From: Pseudotamlana agarivorans
GTDB taxonomy: Bacteria; Bacteroidota; Bacteroidia; Flavobacteriales; Flavobacteriaceae
DNA: 64,000 nucleotides
Direction: 5' to 3'
Assembly (NCBI RefSeq): GCF_001642835.1
Contig: NZ_LXEI01000001.1
Location: forward strand, 744,001-808,000
Positions 1 through 8,243 of the stretch are shown piece after piece. Below the pieces are notes generated by a model that was not told where the DNA came from, searched no databases, and saw only the letters and a program-made list of their open reading frames with translations. The position numbers and the translations under genes are program-made. Position 1 is the stretch's first letter. Each line of letters starts with the position of its first letter.

Positions 1-308
1 AATAAGTCAATGTTTTCATCGTTAAATTCATCACCAAACTTGACTACCAAATCAAAATCGTTTTCGATATCTTGATTATAAGGCTCGTTAGTGAGATCAC
101 AATGGACATTAACCCACCCAGAAATTTTAAAATGTAATTCTAGTAATGTTGATTTTTTTTCTAAAACTAAATCAACATGAACCTTAACATCATTAAAATC
201 TTCATACTCAAAATGTTCAAAGAACGATTGCTCAATTTCATACTCAAAATGATGCTTGCCAATTTTTAACCCTACAAATGGAATTGTAAACTCTTTTAAC
301 GACTTCAT
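1..308 (-). CDS. YceD/DUF177 family protein, N-terminal part (cut by window edge)
   Basis: The reverse strand is open from an ATG at 308 to the window edge, giving about 102 residues that begin MKSLKEFTIPFVGLKIGKHH. The acidic, strand-rich sequence with a VHCDLTNEPY segment is typical of the YceD/DUF177 family, usually encoded just upstream of rpmF (ribosomal protein L32). In flavobacteria this pair commonly follows pdxA, and pdxA lies directly upstream here on the same strand. The exact molecular role of the family is not settled; it has been linked to 23S rRNA processing. The C-terminus, and rpmF if present, lie outside the window. Confidence 0.75.
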   Translation of the reverse strand, partial: MKSLKEFTIPFVGLKIGKHHFEYEIEQSFFEHFEYEDFNDVKVHVDLVLEKKSTLLELHFKISGWVNVHCDLTNEPYNQDIENDFDLVVKFGDEFNDENIDL

Positions 309-432
309 AATCACATCTATTTTGAGCCCGCAAATATATAAATTTTTATTTACGGAGCATTACTTATTAACATTTTTTTGTTTATATCTCAATTTATTTT
401 GGTTTTACCCAAAAAAACTAGCAATCAAGGGG

Positions 433-1485
433 TTAACGACGCTCACTACGCGATGCCTTTTTTAGGGGATTTGCAGTGAGTTCTTCATAATCGGTTCTAT
501 TTTTAAATATTTGCATCGCACTGTAGACCGCTTCTTTAAAAGAATTTTCATCGGCTATACCTTTTCCAGCGATTTCATAGGCGGTCCCGTGGTCGGGAGA
601 CGTTCTCACTTTATTTAAGCCCGCCGTAAAGTTTACACCTTGACCAAAAGATAAAGTTTTAAAAGGAATTAACCCTTGGTCGTGGTATGAAGCGATAATA
701 GCATCAAAGTTTTTATAATTATTAGAACCAAAAAAACTATCGGCCGCATATGGCCCATACACCAATTTACCACTTTCTTTTATTTTTTGCAAAGTTGGTC
801 TTAAAACATCATCATCTTCATGACCAATAACACCATTGTCGCCTGTATGTGGATTAATCCCTAAAACAGCAATTTTTGGTTTTTGTATTTTAAAATCCTT
901 TTTAAGGGATTCGTAAACCGTATTTATTTTTTGCTCGATTCGTTTTGGTGTTATGTGGTTGGCTACATCTTTAACAGGAACATGATCGGTAAGTAAACCA
1001 ACTCGTAATCCGTCATTAATCATAAACATTAAACTTTCTCCTTCTAATTCTTGAGCCAAATAATCGGTATGCCCAGGGAATTTAAAAGCTTCCGATTGAA
1101 TATTATGTTTATTTATAGGTGCTGTCACTAACACATTAATAAATCCTTCCTTTAGAGCTTTTGTAGCTGCCTCTAGCGATTTTATAGCAAAGGTACCTAT
1201 AGTAACATCTTCTTTACCAAATTCAATTTTAACAGGATCATTCCAACAATTAAAAACATTAACCTTTCCAGCAGCAATCTGATCTAAATCTTTTATACTA
1301 TTAAAATTTATATCCGATTTAAAATGCGTTTTATAAAAAGTCATAACTTTAAACGAAGCAAAAATTACGGGAGTACAAAAATCTAAAATTCTTGCATCTT
1401 CAAATGTTTTTAAAACAATTTCCCCTCCAATACCGTTTAAATCACCTATGGATATTCCTACTACTATATTTTCTGTCTCCGTCAT
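433..1485 (-). CDS. pdxA: 4-hydroxythreonine-4-phosphate dehydrogenase PdxA
   Basis: PdxA is the NAD-dependent cytosolic enzyme that oxidises 4-phosphohydroxy-L-threonine in the DXP-dependent route to pyridoxal 5'-phosphate. The 350-residue product has the family length. The three expected metal-binding histidine contexts are visible: PGHTDYL, INPHTGDNG and SYHDQGLIPFK. The N-terminal GISIGDLNGIGGEI matches the usual GDPxGIGPE signature in its relaxed Bacteroidota form, and the C-terminal GTAYEIAGKG is also present. The ATG at 1485 is preceded by a TAnnTTTG -7 box (1523-1530, reverse strand). The gene is divergent from ribE and in line with the DUF177 gene, so co-transcription with the latter is likely. 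Confidence 0.95.
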   Translation of the reverse strand: MTETENIVVGISIGDLNGIGGEIVLKTFEDARILDFCTPVIFASFKVMTFYKTHFKSDINFNSIKDLDQIAAGKVNVFNCWNDPVKIEFGKEDVTIGTFAIKSLEAATKALKEGFINVLVTAPINKHNIQSEAFKFPGHTDYLAQELEGESLMFMINDGLRVGLLTDHVPVKDVANHITPKRIEQKINTVYESLKKDFKIQKPKIAVLGINPHTGDNGVIGHEDDDVLRPTLQKIKESGKLVYGPYAADSFFGSNNYKNFDAIIASYHDQGLIPFKTLSFGQGVNFTAGLNKVRTSPDHGTAYEIAGKGIADENSFKEAVYSAMQIFKNRTDYEELTANPLKKASRSERR

Positions 1486-1508
1486 TAAATAATGATAACT
1501 TTTGTTTG

Positions 1509-1530
1509 TAATTTTGATGCTGCAAATTTA
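1509..1530. promoter_or_regulatory. Overlapping divergent -7 boxes for ribE and pdxA
   Basis: TAATTTTG at 1509-1516 reads rightward toward ribE. TAAATTTG at 1523-1530 on the reverse strand reads leftward toward pdxA. Both fit the Bacteroidota -7 consensus TAnnTTTG and lie about 35-40 bases from their start codons. No convincing -33 TTG was found for either. They are separated by six bases, so the two polymerases would compete. Confidence 0.5.
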
Positions 1531-1551
1531 ATTAAATAAACCCACAATATT

Positions 1552-2145
1552 ATGTTTACTGGAATTATTGAAACGATTGGTACGGTTTCTCATTTAGAAA
1601 ATGAACTTGACAACCTACATATCACTATAAAAAGCAGCATCACTTCCGAATTAAAAATCGATCAAAGTGTAGCACATAATGGCGTTTGTTTAACTGTGGT
1701 GAAGATTGATGAAGACGCATATACTGTAACAGCCATTAAAGAAACTTTAAACAAAACAAACCTAGCTACTTTAAAAATTGATGATGCCGTCAATTTAGAG
1801 CGCGCTATGAAACTTGGCGACCGACTCGATGGTCATATCGTACAGGGTCACGTAGACCAAACCGCTGTGTGTACTGAAGTGAAAGAAGAAAATGGTAGTT
1901 GGATATTTACTTTTAAATATGATGCAGCTTTAAACAACATCACTATTGAAAAAGGCTCAATAACTGTAAACGGCACGAGTTTAACCGTTGTAAACTCACA
2001 AAAAGACCAATTTAGTGTAGCTATAATACCCTATACCTACGAGCACACTAATTTTAAAACCTTTAAAAAAGGTAGTGTTGTAAATTTAGAATTTGATGTA
2101 TTAGGGAAGTATGTGGCGCGCTTAAACGCTCTAAGTAAGGAATAA
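1552..2145 (+). CDS. ribE: Riboflavin synthase, alpha subunit
   Basis: This enzyme dismutates two molecules of 6,7-dimethyl-8-ribityllumazine to riboflavin in the cytosol. The 197-residue protein opens with the diagnostic MFTGIIETIGTV. It contains two tandem lumazine-binding repeats: the first carries NGVCLTV (about residue 43) and LERAMKLGDRLDGHIVQGHVD, the second carries NGTSLTV (about residue 142) and NLEFDVLGKYV. Length and motif order match the family. It stands alone on the plus strand, divergent from pdxA, and ends three bases before the convergent small gene at 2149. Confidence 0.95.
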   Translation: MFTGIIETIGTVSHLENELDNLHITIKSSITSELKIDQSVAHNGVCLTVVKIDEDAYTVTAIKETLNKTNLATLKIDDAVNLERAMKLGDRLDGHIVQGHVDQTAVCTEVKEENGSWIFTFKYDAALNNITIEKGSITVNGTSLTVVNSQKDQFSVAIIPYTYEHTNFKTFKKGSVVNLEFDVLGKYVARLNALSKE

Positions 2146-2148
2146 AAA

Positions 2149-2361
2149 CTACTTCTCTTTATTAAAAAGTGTCTTTTTAGCCCCATAGGCTATAGCGACA
2201 ACTATACCCATAAAAACACCACCATCTATAGGAAGTCCTGGTGGCGGTGGCGGTGGCGGTGGTCCCGGATCAGGTAAACCTTGAACCAAAGCCATACTAG
2301 TAAAACTTACTAATAAAAGTAAAGCTAAAATAATGGTTCTTGTAGTTTGGTTGTTTTTCAT
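2149..2361 (-). CDS. Small Pro-rich protein with PIDGG transmembrane tail (PID-CTERM-like)
   Basis: A 70-residue protein with three parts: an N-terminal signal peptide (residues 8-27), a run of eight prolines inside a Pro/Gly linker (about 31-42), and a C-terminal PIDGG motif followed by a hydrophobic helix and the basic end KKTLFNKEK. That layout matches the very short flavobacterial proteins annotated with a PID-CTERM protein-sorting tail. By analogy with PEP-CTERM/exosortase systems the tail may be a processing or anchoring signal. The function is unknown. The gene ends tail-to-tail with ribE. Confidence 0.65.
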   Translation of the reverse strand: MKNNQTTRTIILALLLLVSFTSMALVQGLPDPGPPPPPPPPGLPIDGGVFMGIVVAIAYGAKKTLFNKEK

Positions 2362-2544
2362 ACAAGAACAAATTTATAAAAAAAAGTTATTAAACAATAT
2401 TAACATAAAATTATTTTTGAATTAGGGTACATTTATAGTTTTCATCATCTTATGAACCTATAAATTAATACTCTAAACTTTTATCCGGAGCAAACTTAAT
2501 CCTTTGATTTTAAAAAAGTACTGGTTTATAAAAAATAAATTTAT

Positions 2545-2596
2545 AAAAAAAAGCCTCACATTTCTGTGAGGCTTTACAATTTCTAGATGTGGTCCC
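2545..2596. repeat. Outer scar: terminator hairpin plus acceptor end of tRNA-Met
   Basis: This 52-base segment matches 4778-4829 at 51 of 52 positions (only 2568/4801 differ). It contains a GC-rich hairpin (GCCTCAC/GTGAGGC) with an adenine run, i.e. a leftward terminator, followed by the last bases of a tRNA (GTGGTCCC). Beyond 2596 the match to the tRNA-Met 3' end decays: gcttgg replaces acctgg, then it stops. It is best read as the distal scar of an integration event older than the present island. Confidence 0.7.
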
Positions 2597-3005
2597 GCTT
2601 GGTATACGCAAAAACAAACTAAACAACAACCAATTAAAAGCATAAAATAAAACTTGGTATCCAAATAATATCAAAAGTATTCTCAATGAATATTTTTAAA
2701 TCCAGAGATAATACTACGAGAAGTAAATCATAAAAATAAAACTTAACTGTCAAATATTGTTTAGAAAATAACCGATTAAATCAATATCATATAGCTTATG
2801 AAGCTCTATGTTCCTTAGGCACGTTTTTGTCGTTGCTTGGGAGCTTCTTCAATAGAAATAGGTGTAACCATTATGGTATTTACCTTTATTTAATATGAAC
2901 CATTAACATATTAGGTAATTGTTCTCATAATAGCATAACTATTTTCCACACAAACAATGTGTTAGATGTCTGAAGCTCCAATTTATCAGATTCAAAAGGT
3001 TTTTA
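2597..3005. other. Gene-poor interval inside the old integration layer
   Basis: AT-rich DNA with no coding region I can support. The only ORF with any protein-like look is an 18-codon reverse-strand peptide at 2815-2871. It may be debris of an older insert. Confidence 0.4.
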
Positions 3006-3067
3006 CTTAACCTTAATTTCAACTTAATCTTGACTTAACTCCTCTCTTAATTGCTGCTCTACTTTTG
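3006..3067 (+). promoter_or_regulatory. PhoB-type direct repeats plus -7 box upstream of the phosphoesterase
   Basis: CTTAA units start at 3006, 3012, 3023, 3034 and 3046. The middle three are spaced exactly 11 bp, the phasing of PhoB/PhoP-family boxes, and CTTAATCT-TGA-CTTAACTC resembles the Pho box of cyanobacteria. A TACTTTTG -7 box sits at 3060-3067, 24 bases before the ATG at 3091. No -33 TTG is correctly spaced, as expected for an activator-dependent promoter. The activator is inferred, not seen in this window. Confidence 0.55.
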
Positions 3068-3090
3068 CATTCCATAAAAATGCAATAACA

Positions 3091-4452
3091 ATGAAAAGAA
3101 ATTTTAAACTTATTTTAGGCCTTGTTTTAGCCTCAACAATCATTATTTCATGTGATAGTGACGACAATGATTCTGGTTTACAAAGAGAAACTGTAGACAA
3201 AACTTTCACAATTGCCGTGATTCCAGACACGCAAAACATGACAGATTTTACACATCAAACTTCTTATCAAGTGAGCGAAGGTGTAAACTTCCCAATAGAT
3301 GCTTCTACGCAGTTCTATGATATGATGTCTTACATTGCAGACAACACCATTACCAGAGGTGGTGAGATTGCATTTGTTACTTCTGTTGGAGACATTTGGC
3401 AACACCAAACAGAGATTTTAGATGATGAACATGCTGCACGCGGTTTTTCTCATGATCCTTATTCCATTATTGCCAATTCTGGAGAAGTTTTCCCTTCAGA
3501 AGAAACCGTTAACTTTGAGATGCCTTTAGCTAGAGAAGGTTATCAATTAATTGCACAAACAGGCATCCCTTTTGGTGTGGCTCCAGGAAACCACGATGCA
3601 GATGCCATGTGGTCTGAAGCTTCTTTTGCGTCTGATCCTTCGAGATTAGATGAAATTTATACGGTAGGATTAATTCCAGAAATTGTTGGTATGCTTCACA
3701 TTGGCGGACACGATAATTTCAACTCTGTGTTTGGAGAAAATTCTTCTTTCTTTAGCAATAAATCTTGGTATATCTCTAGTTTTAATGGTGGCGCTAACTC
3801 TGCTCAAACATTTGAAGCGGCTGGCTATACTTTCATGAACATTAGTTTTGAAATGCACCCAAGCGACGACGTATTGGAATGGGCGCAATCTGTGATTGAT
3901 GCAAATCCTGGTATTCCAACCATGATCACTACCCACGATTTCTTAAAAGAAAACGGACTAAGAGAAGCGAATCCAATTATAGATCCTACCAGAATAGATC
4001 CGGATAACCATAATTCTTCAGAAGAAGTATTTCAGGATTTTGTTAAACCTAACGACCAAATATTCTTAATTCTATGTGGTCACCATCATGGAAAAGCAAT
4101 GAGAGTAGACAACAATAATAGCGGAAATCAAGTGGTTCAAATTTTGGCAGATTACCAAGATCGTGGACAAACTGTGTTAGATGCGGATCCTACTTTCAGA
4201 ACGGCTCATGGAAGAAAATATGGCATTGGAGATGGTTGGTTTCGTTTAATGAATTTCAACTTCGAGAACGAAACACCTCAAATAGAAGTTAAAACTTATT
4301 CTAGTCATTACAATAATTATTCTGATGATGTTTCAGAATATGCAAGCTGGTACAAAGCAGGAGAAAATCCAGAAGTTACAGATAGCGAATTCCACGCTTT
4401 AGATAGTTTTACCATTGAACTTACAGATTTTAACGAACGTTTCAATCCTTAG
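3091..4452 (+). CDS. Secreted metallophosphoesterase lipoprotein (calcineurin-like)
   Basis: A 453-residue protein starting with a lipoprotein signal peptide (MKRNFKLILGLVLASTIIISC, lipobox Cys at 21) and a short acidic linker. The dimetal phosphoesterase motifs appear in order: VIPDTQNM (about 44-51), GDIWQH (about 110), PGNHDAD (about 167), TTHDF (about 279) and GHHHGK (about 330). These supply the Asp, Asn and His ligands of the calcineurin-like fold. It probably hydrolyses phosphate esters at the cell surface or in the periplasm; the substrate cannot be read from sequence. The gene stands alone between two tRNA-Met scars, with Pho-box-like repeats upstream and a hairpin terminator downstream. 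This suggests a phosphate-scavenging cargo gene of an eroded integrative element. Confidence 0.85.
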   Translation: MKRNFKLILGLVLASTIIISCDSDDNDSGLQRETVDKTFTIAVIPDTQNMTDFTHQTSYQVSEGVNFPIDASTQFYDMMSYIADNTITRGGEIAFVTSVGDIWQHQTEILDDEHAARGFSHDPYSIIANSGEVFPSEETVNFEMPLAREGYQLIAQTGIPFGVAPGNHDADAMWSEASFASDPSRLDEIYTVGLIPEIVGMLHIGGHDNFNSVFGENSSFFSNKSWYISSFNGGANSAQTFEAAGYTFMNISFEMHPSDDVLEWAQSVIDANPGIPTMITTHDFLKENGLREANPIIDPTRIDPDNHNSSEEVFQDFVKPNDQIFLILCGHHHGKAMRVDNNNSGNQVVQILADYQDRGQTVLDADPTFRTAHGRKYGIGDGWFRLMNFNFENETPQIEVKTYSSHYNNYSDDVSEYASWYKAGENPEVTDSEFHALDSFTIELTDFNERFNP

Positions 4453-4490
4453 GATTCTAACATAATATACTAATATTTATAATTTTATAA

Positions 4491-4522
4491 AGAGGCTACA
4501 GCTATTTGTAGTCTCTTTTTTA
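4491..4522 (+). terminator. Terminator of the phosphoesterase gene
   Basis: AGAGGCTACA (4491-4500) pairs with TGTAGTCTCT (4507-4516) with one G-T pair, followed by a T run. Confidence 0.8.
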
Positions 4523-4588
4523 TTTTCTTTATTTTTCAGTTAAAGACTACATAAAAATCAATTTCAACCAAAAGAAGAGTGGTATCAT

Positions 4589-4652
4589 AGGCTTAAATGT
4601 GTGTTAATACTTTTCCATCAGGCTCAGGTGGTTTCACTCCTTGTGCATTTTA
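4589..4652 (-). pseudogene. Fragment of a second tyrosine integrase (N-terminal part, deleted and frameshifted)
   Basis: On the reverse strand this stretch encodes NAQGV fused to KPPEPDGK. In the intact integrase (22829-24022) these are residues 15-19 and 54-61. About 100 bp between them is deleted, in frame. One A is then missing from the following A run, shifting the frame to a stop within a few codons. DNA matching the intact gene continues to about 4589. The fragment lies about 130 bp from the tRNA-derived repeat at 4778-4850, the same side and a similar distance as the live integrase relative to its repeat. It is therefore the remnant of an earlier element's integrase. Confidence 0.8.
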
Positions 4653-4777
4653 TTTAATATAATTCTACATTTAATTGGGACACCTTAAAAGACTCCTTTT
4701 TTCTTAAAATGAGCTTATTTGGTTGACATGTAAAAAAATACAACAAATGCATATAACGCAGATATACCGGAATAAAC

Positions 4778-4829
4778 AAAAAAAAGCCTCACATTTCTGT
4801 AAGGCTTTACAATTTCTAGATGTGGTCCC
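4778..4829. repeat. Inner scar: terminator hairpin plus tRNA-Met acceptor end
   Basis: Second copy of the 52-base segment at 2545-2596, with one substitution at 4801 that breaks a base pair of the hairpin. It runs directly into the 29-bp attachment repeat at 4822-4850. It probably represents the original DNA downstream of tRNA-Met before the present island inserted. Confidence 0.75.
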
Positions 4830-4850
4830 ACCTGGGCTCGAACCAGGGAC
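4822..4850. repeat. Left attachment-site repeat (3' end of tRNA-Met)
   Basis: 29 bases identical to 24210-24238. The match stops on both sides (4821 vs 24209 and 4851 vs 24239 differ), so the repeat length is exact. Only the T arm and acceptor strand are present; the rest of the tRNA is missing, so this copy is not a functional tRNA. Confidence 0.9.
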
Positions 4851-4930
4851 AGTAATCTACTTATTTTTAAACGTTTGACAACTTACCAACTTTAGTAGCA
4901 ACCTTTTTGTATGCCTTTTTACTTTAATTT

Positions 4931-5758
4931 TCATAAAAATAGTTTTAACAGCTTTGCATACGCCTTTCCATAACCTACTCTTCCCGTACCTTCTTTAGTA
5001 ACATTATTTTCCTCTAAAAAATTATCTAAATTTTTACTCCTTGTACTTCCTGACAGATGCATAAATGGTAATACCGCAACTGAATAGTCATCAGTTACTT
5101 TCAAATGTGTTTTTGTTTTTTCTAACTTCTGAGATAATTTAGGACACCTTTTTCCCATTAACTGTGAATACGCTATTCCTCCAAATGTAATAATTACATC
5201 AGGTTTAATAAACTCTATTTCACTATAAAGTGTTTGCCTTAAAACATCTTTGACATTGTCTTTGTTAGAGTTGTACACATAGCTTCTTTTTCTCTTCGGT
5301 TCATTTATATAAAAGAATGTTTTATATATATCAGTAAGGTAAACAAAGTGTTTTGACTTCAATTCATTAATAAAAGCCCAATATGCATTCTTTTCTTCAT
5401 TACGATTGCCCTCTGAATGCAGAGCATAGGGAGTACTTATCAACACATCGTCCTTCTTATTTGCATTAATCTTGTTAAATGCACTTTCAGCTCTCAAAGG
5501 ATCAATACCTATAACCATTATTTTTTTATTGGATGCATTTAAATCACCAAACCAATATGGTAAATCTACACCAAGCAAGTAAGCCCCATTAGGCACTCCC
5601 TGCTTTTTACTAATTAAATCTTTCTTGAAATCATATTTAATAGAGGGATTATTATTAAACCACCTATTATATAATCCTTCAAAATCTTTGTCAGATAGAT
5701 TGATAACATCAGTTTTAATTTTATTAATAATAAAGCTTTGTAATTCTGAATTGGTCAT
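4931..5758 (-). CDS. Uracil-DNA glycosylase-superfamily-like protein
   Basis: A 275-residue protein that reads as a UDG-fold member. KKIMVIGIDPLR (GIDP at 84-87) fits motif A, where the Asp activates water in the classical enzymes. DVIITFGGIAYSQLMG (about 187-202) fits the central strand and loop. FMHLSGSTR (about 233-240) fits motif B with its His. It is the last gene of the restriction operon, nine bases after hsdR. Its reaction, whether removal of uracil or of a modified phage base, or no catalysis at all, cannot be told from sequence. The first 60 residues are not recognised. An association with phage defence is inferred from the operon. Confidence 0.65.
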   Translation of the reverse strand: MTNSELQSFIINKIKTDVINLSDKDFEGLYNRWFNNNPSIKYDFKKDLISKKQGVPNGAYLLGVDLPYWFGDLNASNKKIMVIGIDPLRAESAFNKINANKKDDVLISTPYALHSEGNRNEEKNAYWAFINELKSKHFVYLTDIYKTFFYINEPKRKRSYVYNSNKDNVKDVLRQTLYSEIEFIKPDVIITFGGIAYSQLMGKRCPKLSQKLEKTKTHLKVTDDYSVAVLPFMHLSGSTRSKNLDNFLEENNVTKEGTGRVGYGKAYAKLLKLFL

Positions 5759-5767
5759 AGTTATTTA

Positions 5768-8242
5768 TTATACAGCCCCACGTTGATATAAATGCTCCTG
5801 AAAGCCTATAAACGTATTTCTGATGGTTGATATGTCTCCTAAATGTGTTTTTGCATCTGCTATTCCTTTGTATTTTAATATTAACAAATCTCCTAGCTTA
5901 TCGTCGTCTAATTCTTCTACACCAACTTTTACGTATTGGTCTAATACAAAGTTTAAGAACTCCTGCTGTGCAGGATTATAGTCTTGGAAATGAATTTTAG
6001 CACGTTCTGCTCTATCCAGTCTAGGCATTAAATCTTTACTATAAGCAACAAAAGATAATACATCGTATAAATCGCTATCTTCTCCATGAACCAACTTTCT
6101 TAATTCATCTAATTGAGAAGATGTATATCCTTTTTCAGACAACTCTTCTAATAACTTCTTTCTTGTACTTGGTAAACTCCATATTTCCCTTAATTCATCT
6201 TCGTTTTTAAATAGTGATGGTAAATCGCCAAACAACTGATTCATAAATTCCTCCATCCCTATTTGCTTACCATCAGATCCCCAAAAGGTTGTACGTATCG
6301 TAGCATCAATTTCTCTTGCCTTACCATCTGATAGTTTAATTTTTATTATTTGCTGCGGTGGTTGCTCACAAATACAAGGTATGTTATCACATTCAGCACA
6401 AGGTTCTGGCGGGTCTACTGCACATTGACATGGTTTTGCACCACAAGCCTTACAAATTCTTGACCCCCCACCTCCTGTTGGTGGTTCTGGTGGCTCTGCT
6501 TCACCATCCCAAGCGGGATCTTGGAAATGTTGATGAGCTTCTACAAAATCGTAAACAGTAAAATAATCTTTACCATCAAATAAGCGTGTTCCTCTACCAA
6601 CAATTTGTTTAAATTCTACCATAGAATTCACAGGGCGCAACAAGACAATATTTCTTATTTCTGGTGCATCTACACCGGTACTCAACTTTTGTGAAGTTGT
6701 AAGTATGGTTGGTATAATGCGTTCGTTATCTTGAAAATATTTTAATGCTTGTTCTCCCATCGAACCATCCTCGGCAGTAACACGTTGGCAATAATCTATA
6801 TTTCTGCTATCACTTTCTTGGTTAATAATATCACGTATTGCAGCAGCGTGTATTTGTGTGGCACAAAAAACTAAGGTTTTATGGTTTTGATTAATTTCAC
6901 TTAAAAACTTCTTTACACGAAAACGCTCAATCTCATCAATTATAATTTTTCGTCCATAATCTTTATAAGTAAAAGTATCACCAACTTCAGCCTCTCCACT
7001 AATAATAGTGTCGTCTGAGGTAACCGTGTACTCATCGTAATTGGTACGTACTTGCTTTACTCTAAATGGTGTTAAAAATCCATCGTTTATACCCTCTTTA
7101 AGAGCGTAGGTATAAATAGGTTCTCCAAAATAATCGTATGTATCTCCGTTTACATCACGTTTTGGTGTAGCCGTTAACCCTAACTGTACCGCAGGGCTAA
7201 AGTACTCTAAAATAGCACGCCACGAACTCTCGTCGTTTGCTCCACCTCTATGACATTCATCTATAATAATAAAGTCAAAAAAGTCTTTTGGATATTGACC
7301 AAAATTAAAAGAAGGACTTTCATAAACTTGTGGTGGCTCGGCTGCCATAGAAAGCGCTTCTTCTGTATCTTCAATAGTTTCCTCATCTAAAGACGTTGTC
7401 ATAAACGTTTGAAATATCGTAAAAAAGATACTACCGTTTTTAGGCATTCTCCCTGTTTTACGTATCTCACCTGGACTAATACGTTTCTTTATATTTTCGT
7501 CTATAACATCAAAATCGTTAAACGCATTAAAAGCCTGGTCTGCCAATATATTCCTATCTGCTAAAAATAGAATTCTGGGACTCCTAGACCCATCTCTTTT
7601 TAGGTTCCACTTGGCATGAAACAGCTTCCAACATAACTGAAAAGCTGTAGCAGTTTTACCTGTACCTGTTGCCATAGTAAGCAAAATTCTATCTTTTTTC
7701 TCGGCTATGGCTGCTAAAGACTTCTCTACAGCGTTACGCTGATAATATCTTGGTAAATACTGCCCTTTAAATAAGGCATAGGGCACGTTTGCAAAACGCT
7801 CCTTCCAATTCGCTATTTCTATCTTATATGCTTCTTTTGGCTTAGGATAGGTCATCTCCCAAAGCTCGTCTGGTGTAGGAAACTTTGCAACATCTCCCTC
7901 TGTACCTTCGTGAGTATCTACACCATAAATGAACAAACCATTAGTACAATAAGCAAAACGTGTATTTAATTTATCTGCATAATCTTTTGCTTGCCCCAAA
8001 CCAGAGGTATAATACTTATCTCTTGCTTTAGCTTCTATAACCGCTAGACGTCTCCCTTTATATTCTAATACATAATCGCAAGCCAAGGGTTGTTTTCTAC
8101 GGTTTTCTCCTTTAGCCGTTTTACCAATTATTCTACCAATGGTAATAACTTCAACCTTAATTTTGCTTTCTGGTACAACATTCCAACCCGCAGCTCTTAA
8201 AGCTGGATCTATTAAGTCTATTCTGGTTTGTGCTTCATTCAT
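5768..8242 (-). CDS. hsdR: Type I restriction enzyme, R subunit (EcoEI-type)
   Basis: The motor and nuclease subunit of a type I restriction-modification complex, 824 residues, close to EcoEI HsdR. The PD-(D/E)xK nuclease core is D56 with IEAKAR (E70, K72). SF2 helicase motifs follow: ATGTGKT (191-197), IIDECH (327-331), LTATPKR (about 356) and QIVGRGTR (546-553). A cluster of eight cysteines (597-625; CKAC, CQC, CAEC, CIC) follows the helicase and could bind zinc. The C-terminal part should dock HsdM/HsdS. The ATG at 8242 lies one base after the KAP gene stop. It acts with HsdM and HsdS to translocate and cut unmethylated DNA. Confidence 0.95.
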   Translation of the reverse strand: MNEAQTRIDLIDPALRAAGWNVVPESKIKVEVITIGRIIGKTAKGENRRKQPLACDYVLEYKGRRLAVIEAKARDKYYTSGLGQAKDYADKLNTRFAYCTNGLFIYGVDTHEGTEGDVAKFPTPDELWEMTYPKPKEAYKIEIANWKERFANVPYALFKGQYLPRYYQRNAVEKSLAAIAEKKDRILLTMATGTGKTATAFQLCWKLFHAKWNLKRDGSRSPRILFLADRNILADQAFNAFNDFDVIDENIKKRISPGEIRKTGRMPKNGSIFFTIFQTFMTTSLDEETIEDTEEALSMAAEPPQVYESPSFNFGQYPKDFFDFIIIDECHRGGANDESSWRAILEYFSPAVQLGLTATPKRDVNGDTYDYFGEPIYTYALKEGINDGFLTPFRVKQVRTNYDEYTVTSDDTIISGEAEVGDTFTYKDYGRKIIIDEIERFRVKKFLSEINQNHKTLVFCATQIHAAAIRDIINQESDSRNIDYCQRVTAEDGSMGEQALKYFQDNERIIPTILTTSQKLSTGVDAPEIRNIVLLRPVNSMVEFKQIVGRGTRLFDGKDYFTVYDFVEAHQHFQDPAWDGEAEPPEPPTGGGGSRICKACGAKPCQCAVDPPEPCAECDNIPCICEQPPQQIIKIKLSDGKAREIDATIRTTFWGSDGKQIGMEEFMNQLFGDLPSLFKNEDELREIWSLPSTRKKLLEELSEKGYTSSQLDELRKLVHGEDSDLYDVLSFVAYSKDLMPRLDRAERAKIHFQDYNPAQQEFLNFVLDQYVKVGVEELDDDKLGDLLILKYKGIADAKTHLGDISTIRNTFIGFQEHLYQRGAV

Positions 8243-8243
8243 T

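Noticed and set aside
2473-2664. 63-residue reverse-strand frame across the outer tRNA scar
   Set aside because: It runs through the terminator hairpin and tRNA-derived bases, so it is not a plausible gene.
2815-2871. 18-codon reverse-strand peptide MVTPISIEEAPKQRQKRA
   Set aside because: Too short to support; perhaps a remnant of a decayed gene in the old integration layer.
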